DNA of 64,000 bases from Paraburkholderia phytofirmans OLGA172 (GCF_001634365.1 NZ_CP014579.1:2294001-2358000), one strand, 5' to 3'; positions 1 through 10,031 are shown, counted from the first letter of the stretch. A program made the numbers and translations. Notes: generated by a model from the letters alone, not told the origin.

Positions 1-59
1 AGGCGCTGTGCGGTGCCCGTGCCGATAGTCGGTCAGACTCGCGTGCCGGAAATCTGCGC

Positions 60-338
60 TTAACGACCTTTGTAGAGATTGTCGGGCGCTGCCACATGCC
101 GACCAGAATCCGATGCGGACGATGCAGGGGCCACGCCGCCGTACGACGAGATCGCGCCATCATTGCCTGACGCCTGACGCTCAGCTGATACCGTCTGTTC
201 ACTCTGACCGCGCTCGGAAGCAGGTGCACCCACCGACGGGCGATAGAACGGTGCCGGCCCATAGCCGCTTGCGAAAGCAGAACCAGCGAGCAACGCGGAT
301 GCTGAAACGATTGCCAGGGCGATATTCTTAAGTTTCAC
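60..338 (-). CDS. Small exported protein with YGPAP / GAPAS motif
   Basis: A 92-residue protein of unknown function. I chose the GTG start at 338 because a GGAG ribosome site lies 6 nt upstream; a TTG four codons earlier is less likely. Residues 1-24 form a signal peptide (basic KLKN, hydrophobic core, cleavage near AFA-SG). The mature part is short, low in complexity and rich in Gly, Ala, Pro and Ser. Its start, SGYGPAPFYRPSVGAPAS, matches the mature start of the protein at 9280-9540 almost position by position, so the two are paralogues. Export to the periplasm or beyond is inferred from the signal peptide. I do not recognise a named family. Confidence 0.75.
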   Translation of the reverse strand: MKLKNIALAIVSASALLAGSAFASGYGPAPFYRPSVGAPASERGQSEQTVSAERQASGNDGAISSYGGVAPASSASDSGRHVAAPDNLYKGR

Positions 339-625
339 GTAACACTCCAATAGGTTGTTGAGTGGCGGTTGCGCAGCAAATAGAGGTCAGCGCAGCCTCA
401 CATCAAGGATGAATTTTAGGCCGATGTTATTGGATATCTAGACCGATTAATTCCAATTAACTATTAGCAAATTCCGGAATGATTCGCCTGTCGGTTGACC
501 ACGCGCCAGCCGAATTGGCCGCCACATCACCTGTAGCGGATAGTCGCAGGTCACGCGATGGTCAGCAGATTGAATGAGCTTGCGGTTCATTCAATGCCTG
601 CTAAGGCCAGCCCGGCGACCACGTG

Positions 626-2551
626 TCATAGAAGTCCCTTCAAAGCGTCGGCCGACCGTAGAAGCCTCAATTTCCCGATAGCCTGTATTTCGATTTGCCG
701 GATTCTTTCGCGAGTGAGGTCGAGTTGCCTTCCTATCTCTTCCAACGACAATTCTCCGGAGGTGTCGATCCCGTATTTCATCCGTAGCACCTTGGCTTCG
801 CGAGGAGTGAGCTGCTCCAAGGCTGCGCCGATTGCCGATCGCATTCCCGCGAGCATCGCATTATCTTCAGGCGAAGTTCCTTCGGCGTCCGGGATCAAGT
901 CACCCAGGCTTGTATCGCTACCCTCACCTACCAGGACCTCCATCGATACTGGCTCACCTGTGATATTCATCATCTCCCGGATCTTCGTCTCGGACAAATT
1001 CATCCGGCTTGCCAATGCCTCGACAGCTGGCTCAGCGCCTGTCTTCTGACGGATTTCTCGGGCTATCCGGTTCAATTTATTGACTGCTTCGAGCAGGTGA
1101 ACCGGAACACGGATAGTTCGAGCCTGATCGGCCACTCCACGGGAAACAGCTTGCCGTACCCACCACGTCGCATAGGTAGAAAACTTCCAACCCCGCCGAT
1201 ATTCAAATTTGTCGACAGCCTTCATCAATCCGATATTCCCCTCCTGCACCAGATCGAGAAACTGCAGCCCACGATTTACATACTTCTTCGCGACCGAAAT
1301 GACGAGTCGCAGGTTCGCTTTCGTCATTTCGTTCTTTGCGCTGCGAACCCGGCTCTCAGCCTTGGACAGGCACCGGCTTGCTTCCTTGATTTCCGAAAGC
1401 GATGCGCACATCCGAGTCTCGACATCAACCAATTGCCGCTGCTGATTCTCGATATCCGGAATGCTGCGCCGCAGGCGATCACCGTAGGGCGTCACCTGTC
1501 TGGTCAGACTGTCCGCCCACGAGAGGTTTGTCTCGTTCCCCGCGAAACTTCGCAGGAACTCATCCCTGGGCATTTGACACGTCTCTACGGCAATCTCATA
1601 TATTTTTCTCTCAATTCCACGCATCTCTGACACAACTGCCTTGAAGCCGACGACAAGTTTCTCAATCAGTTTTCCGGCAAGCGGCAGGTCGTCAAATTCT
1701 TCCCGAATTGCCGCTTTGGCGCTCAAGACGGATTGTGCGTCCACCTCGCGATCCAGCACCGGCTCAGACAGTTTTCTGATCCGTTCGAATCGAATCGCGC
1801 ATCGTTCCACGGTTACGGCTGACGTCCCCTCTTTCGATTCATCTTGGGGCCCGACAGGGGCGTCCATCCCAACATCGCAAGTTGCCGTAGACAGCGCTAA
1901 CTCATCCTCAATGGCAAGCGTATCTATGACCTCGTTAAGGTTCAACTCTTCACCTATTACGCGGCCGGCAGCATGGAGAATCATCTCCACAGTCGGCGGG
2001 AATGTGAGAATGGCATCGAGCATCTCATTGCGTCCGGCTTCTATTCGCTTCGCAATATCCACTTCCTGCTTGCGTGTCAGAAGCTCTGTCGCTCCCATTT
2101 CCCGCATATACATGCGCGCAGGATCGGTAGTGCGGCCCCATTCCGAGTCGGCTGAGAGCAAGGTTACTGCGACTTCTTCGCTTGCCACGCTGTCAACGTC
2201 GCCGCTCGCCACCCCTTCGGTGAGCAGGAGTGAGTCGCGATCGGGCGTCTGCTCAAATACCTGTATGCCCATTTCGCTGAACGTCGCGACGATACTTTCC
2301 ATTGCGACGCTGCCGATGAAGAATCCAGTCGCATGGTCTGTGATCTCCCCGTGAGTTACGTACCCACGTTCCCGACCCAGCATAATTAGCTCCCGCAGTC
2401 GACCTTGCGTTTCATCGATGTCGTTCTCCAGATTGAGAGAAACACCCGCCGTGCCATCGTCAACGCAAGGACTCTCCGCACCGGCTTCACGGATTGTCCC
2501 AGCCAGCATCCGCTGTGACTTCGTCGCAGCGCTTGTGCTGTTAAGCTTCAT
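626..2551 (-). CDS. rpoD: RpoD-type primary sigma factor paralogue
   Basis: A group 1/2 sigma-70 factor of 641 residues that recruits RNA polymerase to -35/-10 promoters. Visible in order: a region 1.1-like segment (about 45-110), region 1.2 ([11 protein letters not shown] near 140), the long non-conserved insert (about 185-390), region 2 ([20 protein letters not shown], then [13 protein letters not shown]), region 3, and the region 4.2 helix-turn-helix ([18 protein letters not shown]). It differs from housekeeping RpoD at normally fixed positions: RRGWKFS for [18 protein letters not shown] for IRQAITRSIAD, and a tail [11 protein letters not shown] in place of HPSRSE..LRSFL. It is therefore probably a second copy, not the essential gene. 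AAGGAG lies 8 nt before the ATG. The gene stands alone. Confidence 0.93.
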   Translation of the reverse strand: MKLNSTSAATKSQRMLAGTIREAGAESPCVDDGTAGVSLNLENDIDETQGRLRELIMLGRERGYVTHGEITDHATGFFIGSVAMESIVATFSEMGIQVFEQTPDRDSLLLTEGVASGDVDSVASEEVAVTLLSADSEWGRTTDPARMYMREMGATELLTRKQEVDIAKRIEAGRNEMLDAILTFPPTVEMILHAAGRVIGEELNLNEVIDTLAIEDELALSTATCDVGMDAPVGPQDESKEGTSAVTVERCAIRFERIRKLSEPVLDREVDAQSVLSAKAAIREEFDDLPLAGKLIEKLVVGFKAVVSEMRGIERKIYEIAVETCQMPRDEFLRSFAGNETNLSWADSLTRQVTPYGDRLRRSIPDIENQQRQLVDVETRMCASLSEIKEASRCLSKAESRVRSAKNEMTKANLRLVISVAKKYVNRGLQFLDLVQEGNIGLMKAVDKFEYRRGWKFSTYATWWVRQAVSRGVADQARTIRVPVHLLEAVNKLNRIAREIRQKTGAEPAVEALASRMNLSETKIREMMNITGEPVSMEVLVGEGSDTSLGDLIPDAEGTSPEDNAMLAGMRSAIGAALEQLTPREAKVLRMKYGIDTSGELSLEEIGRQLDLTRERIRQIEIQAIGKLRLLRSADALKGLL

Positions 2552-2816
2552 TATCTGGACTCCTTGCTTGACTATGCGCCGTGGCCGCTCATCTACCAGA
2601 CAGACCTATCGCTAGCATTCATTGAAAGCCCCCTAGCTTCCAGGCATGGAGGCACAGTCTGGACGCCTTGTCCGACCTGTCATATATGGGGATCCCGGTG
2701 GGATTCTCAATGCCCGCCACGCGCCGCAAAGACCGGTCAGGCATGGTAAACATGAACAACGGATTGCAGTCCGGCGACGTATTTGAACCACGGCGCTGGG
2801 AGAAAGCGAAGCTAGG

Positions 2817-3728
2817 CTAGGCTTTCAAACCTACTTTTGAGTTTGCAAATGCTTCGCTAACCCATGTGATGAATGCCATCAATTTCGGGGCGCGCTGACT
2901 GCGCTGCGGGAAAACCAGCGAGATGGGCTTGATTGGCACGGGAAACGACGGCAGCACTTCAACCAGCTCCCCGCTTTCCAGCTCCGATTCAACGGCGAAT
3001 CGCGCCGGTTGAATCAGCCCAAACCCAGCCTTCGCAAGCTCGATGTAGGTGTCTGAGTCGTTGACCTGAACACTGCTAATCATCCTCACCGTTGTCGGTG
3101 TCGAATCGCTAAGGAAATCAAACGAAGGCTGCTTTACTACCTTAGTCGCGGTGTAATGCACGACGCGATGAGCGTGCAGATCGTCCAGAGCGACCGGCGC
3201 GCCAACGCGCCTGATGTAATCCGGAGACGCAACGGTGACGCGGTTGAAAATGCCGACCTGTCGGGCAATCATCGACGAGTCCTCTAGCGCTCCCACTCTG
3301 ATTGCGCAATCCACGCCTTCCTCGATTAAATCGATGATTCGATCGCCCGTACCCAATATCAAATCAATTTTTGGAAAGCGCTCGTGGAAGTCTTTGATCC
3401 TCGGGACAATAAGACACTTCGCGACCGAAGTCTGAACGTCGATTTTCAACGTGCCTTTCGGCGTCGATGCCCCTAGGCGGTAGGTCGACTCACTATCCTC
3501 GACGGCTTTGAGGATCTCGACTGCGGACTCGTAATAGAGGCGCCCCTCGTCCGTTAGATGCAGGCGCCGCGTCGTCCGATTCATCAACCGGACCCCGAGA
3601 AAGGCCTCGAGGTCTTTGATCACCCGTGTCACCACGGGTCTGGCCATATTCAGCGTATCCGCTGCCCTCGCGAATCCATTCAGGTCAACAACGCGGACGA
3701 AGACCTCCATCGATTGAAACTTGTCCAT
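2817..3728 (-). CDS. LysR-family transcriptional regulator
   Basis: A 303-residue LysR regulator. The N-terminal winged helix-turn-helix covers about residues 1-60 (MDKFQSMEVFVRVVDLNGFARAA is the usual LysR start; the recognition helix lies near ARPVVTRVIKDLE). The effector-binding domain follows from about residue 90. It resembles the CrgA/DhcR-like branch. The gene lies about 140 bp upstream of, and on the same strand order as, the LLM oxidoreductase and DsbA-fold genes at 3871-6419. As these share its strand, it is downstream of them and may regulate them; its targets cannot be read from the sequence. GGAG precedes the ATG. Confidence 0.92.
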   Translation of the reverse strand: MDKFQSMEVFVRVVDLNGFARAADTLNMARPVVTRVIKDLEAFLGVRLMNRTTRRLHLTDEGRLYYESAVEILKAVEDSESTYRLGASTPKGTLKIDVQTSVAKCLIVPRIKDFHERFPKIDLILGTGDRIIDLIEEGVDCAIRVGALEDSSMIARQVGIFNRVTVASPDYIRRVGAPVALDDLHAHRVVHYTATKVVKQPSFDFLSDSTPTTVRMISSVQVNDSDTYIELAKAGFGLIQPARFAVESELESGELVEVLPSFPVPIKPISLVFPQRSQRAPKLMAFITWVSEAFANSKVGLKA

Positions 3729-3870
3729 CGCGTCGCTCCGTGTTTGGTATCCCGGAAGCCCCCTCGCTCTCCTGAGAGGCTCTGTTTTGCCATGGAAGGG
3801 CCGCAGGGGGACGGCTGACGGCTCGATAGGCGGTTCACGGTCAACGCGGGAGGAGCTTTTTCAGGCCCGG

Positions 3871-4866
3871 TCAATTTAATGAGGGAAATTGCGGCAGGAC
3901 GTGCTCCGCCAACTCATGCAGGATTTCGATGAACGGACGTCGCGATGGCTTCGGGTTAAATGCGACGTGGTTGACTCCCGCTCGCTGCAAGGTCTCGAGG
4001 TAGAAAATCAATCCATTCCGACCGACACGAAGCCCTGCGGGAATCGGCGTGAGAGGAAAATTCGGATTCTCCTCAAGTTGAAGAAAGAGCCCTTCGAAGA
4101 ACGGCTTGAACACACCTTCCCCATTTACTCGGCTCACAGCATCAATCCATGACTGGGTAATCAGTTTGACGCGCTCCATTCCGACGTTGTAGAAGAACCA
4201 GCCGTCAGCGTGCTTTGCAATCCACTCCAAGTCCTGCCGACTACGGCCAGTCACGAACGTCGGAATCTTCCGAACCGTAGGTTTCGGGATCGTGTCTACG
4301 CCGCCGGTCAGTTCACCAAACCGTGGGAACCTGCCGCTGGGAAAATCGACTTCCGTTGCGGTTCGGAACATGTCAAAAGCTTCCCGAAACCGGTCGCCTC
4401 GCGACTCAAAATCGTCTCCGATTCCGAAGGCCGGATACTCAACCGCGCGGTCCCCTGATGCAATACCGAGGAGCAGACGGCCGTCCGATAGGCGGTCTAC
4501 CGAAGCCGCCTGCTTTGCCAGAAGCAGCGGGTGGCGCAACGTGATCACTGCGCTACCGGTTCCAAGTGCAATCCGGCTGGTGTTCGCAGCAAGGAACGCC
4601 AGATACGTGAAGGGATCAAAGACCTGGCCCACATCGCCGAAGGCTGGATCGTAGGTCGGCACATCGCGCGCCCAGAGCGCACCGAATCCAAGTTCGTCGG
4701 CCAGCCGTGTGACCTTTGCGTGTTCCTTCATCGTCGGCGAGGGACCGTCCGGGTATGTCTCAAGCGGAAGAATGAATCCGAGCGTCAGGTGACCCGGTGC
4801 AAACACACGGGAATACCCACTGAGGCCAACAAACGGCCCATTTTCCACGCTTTCCGCCATCAACAC
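3871..4866 (-). CDS. LLM-class flavin-dependent oxidoreductase
   Basis: A bacterial-luciferase-like monooxygenase of 331 residues, expected to use reduced flavin and O2 on an unknown substrate. Family signs: the TIM-barrel start HLTLGFILPLETYP, the segment RLADELGFGALWARDVP, the motif TSRIALGTGSAVITLRHPLLLAKQAASVD (given in part: GTGSAVITLRHP), and the phosphate-binding part DRLSDGRLLLGIASGD. It resembles the BA3436-type luciferase-like subfamily, stated from memory. An AAGGAG lies 6 nt before the GTG at 4866; an ATG two codons later is the alternative. It is followed on the same strand by the LysR gene and preceded by the two DsbA-fold genes. Confidence 0.88.
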   Translation of the reverse strand: MLMAESVENGPFVGLSGYSRVFAPGHLTLGFILPLETYPDGPSPTMKEHAKVTRLADELGFGALWARDVPTYDPAFGDVGQVFDPFTYLAFLAANTSRIALGTGSAVITLRHPLLLAKQAASVDRLSDGRLLLGIASGDRAVEYPAFGIGDDFESRGDRFREAFDMFRTATEVDFPSGRFPRFGELTGGVDTIPKPTVRKIPTFVTGRSRQDLEWIAKHADGWFFYNVGMERVKLITQSWIDAVSRVNGEGVFKPFFEGLFLQLEENPNFPLTPIPAGLRVGRNGLIFYLETLQRAGVNHVAFNPKPSRRPFIEILHELAEHVLPQFPSLN

Positions 4867-5023
4867 GATTAACTCCTTGAACAGATTTGAACCAGAAATA
4901 TAAGTGTGATTCAGTCTTCTTTAAAGGCGCGACCCACTAACTGACTGTTAACGAATTCGTCAACAGTCAGCGCCAGGCCTGGCTAAGGCAAACCGTCTTC
5001 CATCCCTGGGCCAATGTGTGGGC

Positions 5024-5677
5024 CTAGGCTGTCGGCGACTCGAGCTCCTTTGTCAGCATCGCGCGAAACGCGTCAGGCTTACCGAGGAACTGCCCCACAT
5101 GTAGCTTGCGCATGACGCCATCCTTCTCCAGAGCCAGCGTCGGAAAGCCTGCGCTGTCCAGTTGCGCCAGCAAGATCAGGCTTTCGCTGAAATGCTTGTC
5201 AAGCCTGGCGACTGCGCGATCAAGCGCCTCCGCAAAAGCAGAAGCATCGAGCCCGAGTTCAGCTGCGACACGGGGGATCTCTTCTCTCATCGCAATAGGG
5301 CGCCCCTTCACGTAGTACGCGATCTGTAGTGCCTTGAGCATCCTCAATCCGGCGCCCGCAACCTCTTCAGCTGCGAGCATCGCCGCCGTCGGCAGAGATG
5401 AGTCCAGCAGAATGCTGTAGTCAAACTGTGCGCCATCTGAGTACGCCTCGCCGAACACCTGCCCACTAATGGCCGAAATGCGGTGTTCGTGCGGCCTGAC
5501 AAACTCCCTCCACTCCGGCGACATCATCTGGGCGTTTTCGCCTGTCAGCATCCCTCCGCCATGGGCGACAACTTCCACGCCATTCAGGGCGACCGCGACA
5601 TCAATTACCGGAGCAAGCCCGTAACACCAACCGCAAAACGGGTCATAGATATAGTGAAGAATCAATTTTTGCTTCAT
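5024..5677 (-). CDS. DsbA-family thioredoxin-fold protein (COG3531-like)
   Basis: A 217-residue cytoplasmic DsbA-fold protein. The redox motif is C15-G-W-C18 in IYDPFCGWCYG, directly after the first strand, as in the predicted protein-disulfide isomerases of COG3531. The helical insert and the cis-Pro loop (SAGFPTLALEKDG, near residue 180) are visible. There is no signal peptide. The start is the ATG at 5677, preceded by GGGAG; a longer frame upstream reads through the neighbouring gene and is not needed. It lies 46 bp downstream of the FrnE-like gene on the same strand, so the two are probably co-transcribed. The substrate is unknown. Confidence 0.85.
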   Translation of the reverse strand: MKQKLILHYIYDPFCGWCYGLAPVIDVAVALNGVEVVAHGGGMLTGENAQMMSPEWREFVRPHEHRISAISGQVFGEAYSDGAQFDYSILLDSSLPTAAMLAAEEVAGAGLRMLKALQIAYYVKGRPIAMREEIPRVAAELGLDASAFAEALDRAVARLDKHFSESLILLAQLDSAGFPTLALEKDGVMRKLHVGQFLGKPDAFRAMLTKELESPTA

Positions 5678-5723
5678 CGCTGCTCCCTGAATGCCCGAAA
5701 CAATGCCAAGCGCCTCGCCCCGC

Positions 5724-6419
5724 TTACCGCTGCGTGTCGACCAAATCCTCGGCGCACGTATCGCCGTTCGCGTTTGACGCCCCTGTGACCGAGTCCAAAG
5801 CATGAAGCAGCACCGATGCTGGCTGTGCGCCTTGAATACGCCGGGAGCCAATCTGAATCATCGGCACGGAATTGATCCCGCTTTCCTGACCGTCGAGTTC
5901 GTAAGCCAATACCTCAGCTTTTCCCTGATCACTGAGCAGGAACGCGCGTACTTCGTCACCGTCGAAACCTACGGCAACCGCAACCGCCTCCAATACGGAG
6001 ACATCGCCGATGTTTTCGCCACGTGAGAAGTAAGCTTCGAATATGGCGTTAAATAATTCGCCAGTTCGAAGTGCATCACCTGCCCGACGCGCGAAGGCCA
6101 TAAGTCTATGCGCAAGAAGCGTGTTGGGAGTGACCTTCACGCGATCGTAGTCGAAGTCCAGTCCGACTCTCTTGCCTGAAGTGGTTACGTCGCCGTCCAT
6201 CGCTTGCGATCGCTGCCACGTACCGAACTTCCTGGTTCGATACTCCCTTCTATCAACGCCGGCGGCAGGCAGCGTAGGGTTGAGTTCGTATGGCAGGTAC
6301 GACACCACAAAAGAGGCGCCCGAATCGTCCACACCGAGCGCCTTCTCCAGATTCTTGTGACCGATCCAGCACCAAGGGCAGATGAAGTCATAGGTGATTT
6401 GAATCTCGACTTGTTTCAC
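5724..6419 (-). CDS. FrnE-like DsbA-family oxidoreductase
   Basis: A 231-residue FrnE-type DsbA-fold protein (COG2761). The motif C14-P-W-C17 lies in TYDFICPWCWIGHKNLE; the conserved ELNP, YRTRKFG and NTLLAHRLMAFA segments follow, with the cis-Pro loop at GINSVPMIQIGSR. It has no signal peptide, so it is probably cytoplasmic. FrnE relatives act as disulfide oxidoreductases or as isomerases in polyketide pathways; which applies here is open. The start is GTG at 6419 with AAGGAGG just upstream. The same domain occurs at 26087-26737 (paralogue), with the same CPWC position and shared ELNP, YR.(T/A)KFG motifs. Confidence 0.9.
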   Translation of the reverse strand: MKQVEIQITYDFICPWCWIGHKNLEKALGVDDSGASFVVSYLPYELNPTLPAAGVDRREYRTRKFGTWQRSQAMDGDVTTSGKRVGLDFDYDRVKVTPNTLLAHRLMAFARRAGDALRTGELFNAIFEAYFSRGENIGDVSVLEAVAVAVGFDGDEVRAFLLSDQGKAEVLAYELDGQESGINSVPMIQIGSRRIQGAQPASVLLHALDSVTGASNANGDTCAEDLVDTQR

Positions 6420-7179
6420 ATAACCTCCTTGTTCTTGACAGTGAGAGAAGGATAGGCTATCTGCGTCTGTTCCTGTAATGGCCCCAAGCGCAACGCACAA
6501 TTGCTTGCCGGACAAAAACCTCTACCTGATCAATGACTTATCGGGACGGGCAATCTCGGAACCAGGCCACAAGGCCCGCATGCTGCGCTGATACTGCGGT
6601 GGGTAGGCAACTCGACTGCGCCAGTTTTTGCGGGGGAAAACAGCACGGAAGACACATGCATCTCCTTGACGGAAAGAGGTAGACGCCGCGCATACTTCAC
6701 GCGACGGCGGAGGAACTGGGGCCCGTCAATGTGTGCCGGCGTCGCGCTGCGGCAGAACGGCCAGCAGGCAAAGAGATGAACTCGTATTGATCGACGTTTG
6801 GCAAATTGATGTCAATCTACCCAAGCTGTGGCTAGTTCGACAAACCTCGCCGTACTATGGTATGAGCCGGACGTAAAAATACTGCGTGAATTCTAATGAT
6901 TCAGCCTTAATTCTTATTAACGGCGCTCCGCTAGTGAAGTTACTGCGACGTCTCTTTGTCTGCGCCGCATCAGTCGACCTTCGGCCTTCGATTCCTCGGC
7001 TCCAGAGCCAATGACGTATGAATTTCCCCCCTCCTGGACGGACGCGTTCGGCAACGACTGACGTGCCCTTGCCGTTCAGATGTATTAAGCGCAACTTTCC
7101 GGTCTCCGGATTACGATGAAAACTGGGCGCCATCCGACTGCCAGACGTGCAGCCAGCCTGGCAAGGCGTTAAAGGCGCC
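6420..7179. other. Non-coding stretch, no gene seen
   Basis: I find no supported gene in about 760 bp. Short open frames on both strands lack family signals and ribosome sites. It presumably holds the promoter of the FrnE/DsbA operon at its left edge and the lost upstream part of the hydrolase remnant at its right edge. Confidence 0.5.
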
Positions 7180-7495
7180 GGTCATCCAGGCGCGGTCCGA
7201 GGCGCGATGTCTGACTACCGGGCGAATGCCGAGGATCTCACGCAATACCTCGCCGACGCCGACGTCAAAATCCGGTGTCCGACGATGGCGATATGGGGAG
7301 AGGATTTCTATGCCGTCGGCGGCTTGTTCGACGTGAAGTCCGTTTGGGCAAGAGATGACCGTCAATCTGCGTGCGGAGCCGATCCCCGAGTGTGGTCACT
7401 TATCGCAAGAGGAGCGCCCAGGACGCGTGAACGACCTTCTAAGCGAATTTTTTGAAACATGGCAGGAAGTACCGGCCGGTCGTGGGCACGGCTAG
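7180..7495 (+). pseudogene. Remnant of an alpha/beta hydrolase (haloacetate dehalogenase-like)
   Basis: Only the C-terminal third is left. The first frame reads GAVRGAMSDYRANAED and then RCPTMAIWGEDFYAVGGLFDV, a typical late strand of haloacetate-dehalogenase-like hydrolases (DYRA..., P.L.LWG...G.L.D). Near 7354 the homology changes frame by one base and continues as MTVNLRAEPIPECGHLSQEE, then RPGRVNDLLSEFFETW, which carries the catalytic-His motif CGH..QEERP and the closing helix. The nucleophile and oxyanion-hole region are absent. It is a truncated and frameshifted, non-functional gene. The family call is mine from motif pattern; no search was run. Confidence 0.6.
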
Positions 7496-7739
7496 CGGTT
7501 GGCTCAAAAGCCCGGTGTTCGCCGCAGTTCGGCCCAGGGGACGTTCCAAAGAACTTGCCGGCGGCCAGGAAGGGCAATTTCAAGATTTACCCACCTCTAC
7601 GGCGACCGTCAGCGTGCCTTCTTCGATACAGCGGGCTGGCCGCTTCGCCCTGCGCAAAGAATCGTTGCGTATGGATGGGATACCACCCCAATGCTTGCGG
7701 CTTTAATCTGCACATAAATCATCGCTTTGAGGCACCCAT

Positions 7740-8957
7740 ATGAACAACCCTCCAACGCTCCCCACGGAGCATCCTGCAGCTGGCCGACGCTTCGTCGCCA
7801 TTGCCTTTGCGCTGGGCGTCACGATGGCCGGCGCCACCCTCGCCAGCCCGCTCTATCCCCTCTACGAACATGCCTTCGGCATCACGTCGAGCGGCATCAC
7901 CATCGTTTACTCGAGCTACATGGCTGGAGCTCTGCTAGCGCTCCTCTTACTGTCGCATCTGAGTGACCACGTTGGATTCGTACACGCACTGCGAATCGCT
8001 TTGCTACTGTTGCTTTCCGGCCTGGTCATCTCGGCGGTCGCACATTCGCTACCAGTCCTCGCCGTCGGCCGGTTCGCAATCGGAGTTGCCGCCGGCATCG
8101 CCTCGAGCTCCGCGACTGCAGGTTTAGTAGCCCTGGAGCCAAGCCGCCGGATTAAAAGGGCGCCGCTGGTGGGCTCGATAATGAACATCGTCGGGCTCGG
8201 ACTCGGTCCCTTTGTCGGAGGGGTCGTGGCACAAGCGCTCCCTCACCCGTTATTAACGCCTTACATCATCTTCGGTATTGCGGCGCTCCTCGCTTTACTT
8301 GCGCTCCTGATTCATCCGGCCGACGGCGATGTTAGTCCAATCGTCGACTTTCGCCCTACTCTTCGATTTCATGCACCAACGGCAGCGACTGTACGGCCCT
8401 TCGCCGTTGCTTCAATAACAACCTTCACCGGCTACACACTTTTTAGCCTCTTCGCCTCACTTGCGCCAGCGTTTCTCGGCAACCTTCTTCCGTGGCACGG
8501 CCCTGCTGTCGCCGGCACGGGCGTCGCAACGCTCTTTATCGGGTCAGCAGTCGCGCAGTTTGCGTTGCGCAAGGTCGAACCGCATCGTGGTCTCATGCTC
8601 GGTGCCGTAGCGATTGGCGTAAGTGTCGCGCTAATGGCCGCATCGCTGCCGCTGCACTCCGGCTCGCTGTTCATCGCGAGCGACCTTATCGGCGGGTTTG
8701 GACAAGGCCTGGCGTTTATGTCGGCCGTCTCTGTGGTCAATCAGATCGCACTACCGGCAAACCGCGCACAAGCTATTTCATCGTTCTTCTCAATCGCCTA
8801 TATGGGCGGAATAATTCCTATTGTCGGCCTCGGACTGCTTGCCGACCGTATCGGGCTTAACCCTGCCATCACAGCACTAGCAATCGTACTTGGCTTGCTG
8901 ACAGTCTCGCTCGGCATCCTCTCGTACCAGTGCTCAAGGCAGGTCTCACACACCTGA
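7740..8957 (+). CDS. MFS transporter
   Basis: A 405-residue major facilitator with 12 predicted membrane segments. Conserved motifs: the loop 2-3 motif A as HLSDHVGFVHALRIALL, and a motif C-like stretch SIMNIVGLGLGPFVGG in helix 5, which is typical of drug:H+ exporters. The substrate is unknown; efflux is the likelier direction. GAGG lies about 9 nt before the ATG. It follows the hydrolase remnant and stands alone. Confidence 0.88.
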   Translation: MNNPPTLPTEHPAAGRRFVAIAFALGVTMAGATLASPLYPLYEHAFGITSSGITIVYSSYMAGALLALLLLSHLSDHVGFVHALRIALLLLLSGLVISAVAHSLPVLAVGRFAIGVAAGIASSSATAGLVALEPSRRIKRAPLVGSIMNIVGLGLGPFVGGVVAQALPHPLLTPYIIFGIAALLALLALLIHPADGDVSPIVDFRPTLRFHAPTAATVRPFAVASITTFTGYTLFSLFASLAPAFLGNLLPWHGPAVAGTGVATLFIGSAVAQFALRKVEPHRGLMLGAVAIGVSVALMAASLPLHSGSLFIASDLIGGFGQGLAFMSAVSVVNQIALPANRAQAISSFFSIAYMGGIIPIVGLGLLADRIGLNPAITALAIVLGLLTVSLGILSYQCSRQVSHT

Positions 8958-9279
8958 ATTTGAGAGGTCGGAAAAGTGTTTTGACCAGAACAGGAAGAAA
9001 AGGCTGACGGCTACAACCTGGGTTTTGCCATCGCCGGCGAACCCGGTTGCCGGAAGTACAAGGTAGCCAGGCTTTTGAGTTTAAGAATTGACTTTTGAGA
9101 CCTTCCTTCAAGGTCCCGTCGACTGCGTGGCCCCGCAGTCGCTCCAGGGAAAAAAAGCGGCCCGAGTACTTCTCCCTCCACTCGGTATGCGTTCATGACG
9201 TGGGTCACTGTTTGGCCGCCTTTGCCATCAAACTCAATTTTCTGGTCACATAGGTATATCACCTCATAGGTTTACCATC
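8958..9279. other. Intergenic, no gene seen
   Basis: About 320 bp between the MFS gene and the small exported protein. Open frames on the minus strand here have no family signal. It should contain the promoter of the gene starting at 9280. Confidence 0.4.
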
Positions 9280-9540
9280 ATGAAAAATCAAATCGTGATC
9301 GCCCTTTCTGTAGTGGCCTGGGCTGCCGCAAGCTCTGCATATGCCGGCGGATACGGTCCTGCACCGCATTACTCCCCAATCGAAGGCGCACCTGCGTCCC
9401 AGCGCGGCATGAGTGCCGAGACCGTATCCTCGGAGCGGGAGCATGCCCGCGCGTGGCCGGAAGAAAATGAGAATAACGTCCTGTCCGAAGATCCTCTGGC
9501 AGCACGCCAACCTGCCTCGTCCGAGTCCGCCAAGAAATGA
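9280..9540 (+). CDS. Small exported protein, paralogue of the one at 60-338
   Basis: An 86-residue protein with a signal peptide at residues 1-22 (MKNQIV..., cleavage near AYA-GG). The mature N terminus, GGYGPAPHYSPIEGAPAS, matches the protein at 60-338; the shared pattern is GYGPAP-x-Y-x-P-x-x-GAPAS-x-RG-x-S-x-x-TVS-x-ER. The C-terminal half is acidic and disordered-looking and is not shared. The function is unknown; export is inferred. The two copies lie about 9 kb apart on opposite strands. Confidence 0.75.
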   Translation: MKNQIVIALSVVAWAAASSAYAGGYGPAPHYSPIEGAPASQRGMSAETVSSEREHARAWPEENENNVLSEDPLAARQPASSESAKK

Positions 9541-9710
9541 GGCGAAATATTGACCAGGTCCGTCAGGAGCGAGTCGCTGTTGCCCTGCGCGCAACGAATC
9601 GTTCGACTTACGCTGATTTATCCGGTGCCTAAGTCGCTCTATTATTAACATGTCATGTATGCCACCTCAGAGTCATGTCGGGCATGCAAATCTATCTACT
9701 GAGGTGAGCT

Positions 9711-10031
9711 ATGTCCGTCTTTCTCGTGAATCTGTTGATCGCTGTAGCCACGATCTATTTTCTTCCGCTCACCGTTGCAATAAAGAAGCGGAGCCCGGAC
9801 GTCATGAAGATTGGGCTTTTCAATCTTCTTTTCGGATGGAGTGTTGTGGGCTGGGTCGCAGCGCTCTTATGGGCGAGACACTGGAACACGCGAGGCCTCG
9901 TCTCGCGCGCTGCGCGGAAGAGCCGTCGCTCAACGGTCAAATCCGCCATGAGCTCAATCGTTACCCGCGCTAAATGCAGGGACTCAAGCAGAGCGGCAAT
10001 CGTGCCCTGTTACGCCAGTTCAAACTTATAA
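9711..10031 (+). CDS. Superinfection-immunity-like membrane protein
   Basis: A 106-residue protein with two predicted membrane helices: residues about 3-24 (NLLIAVATIYFLPLTVAI) and about 36-58 (FNLLFGWSVVGWVAALLWA). The pattern YFLP...A..K+.....I...NLL.GW..(I/V)GW..AL.WA matches the family named superinfection immunity protein (PF14373, after T4 Imm). In chromosomes these are usually stand-alone genes of unknown role, so phage exclusion is not implied. GAGG is well placed before the ATG. The C-terminal 45 residues are basic and poorly conserved. Confidence 0.7.
   Translation: MSVFLVNLLIAVATIYFLPLTVAIKKRSPDVMKIGLFNLLFGWSVVGWVAALLWARHWNTRGLVSRAARKSRRSTVKSAMSSIVTRAKCRDSSRAAIVPCYASSNL

Noticed and set aside
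6855..7133. A 92-codon minus-strand frame.
   Set aside because: Low-complexity, basic composition with no start signal or family.
9711..10031. A phage-defence gene, from the family name superinfection immunity.
   Set aside because: The name comes from a T4 protein; chromosomal members lack evidence for phage exclusion and no prophage or defence genes adjoin.
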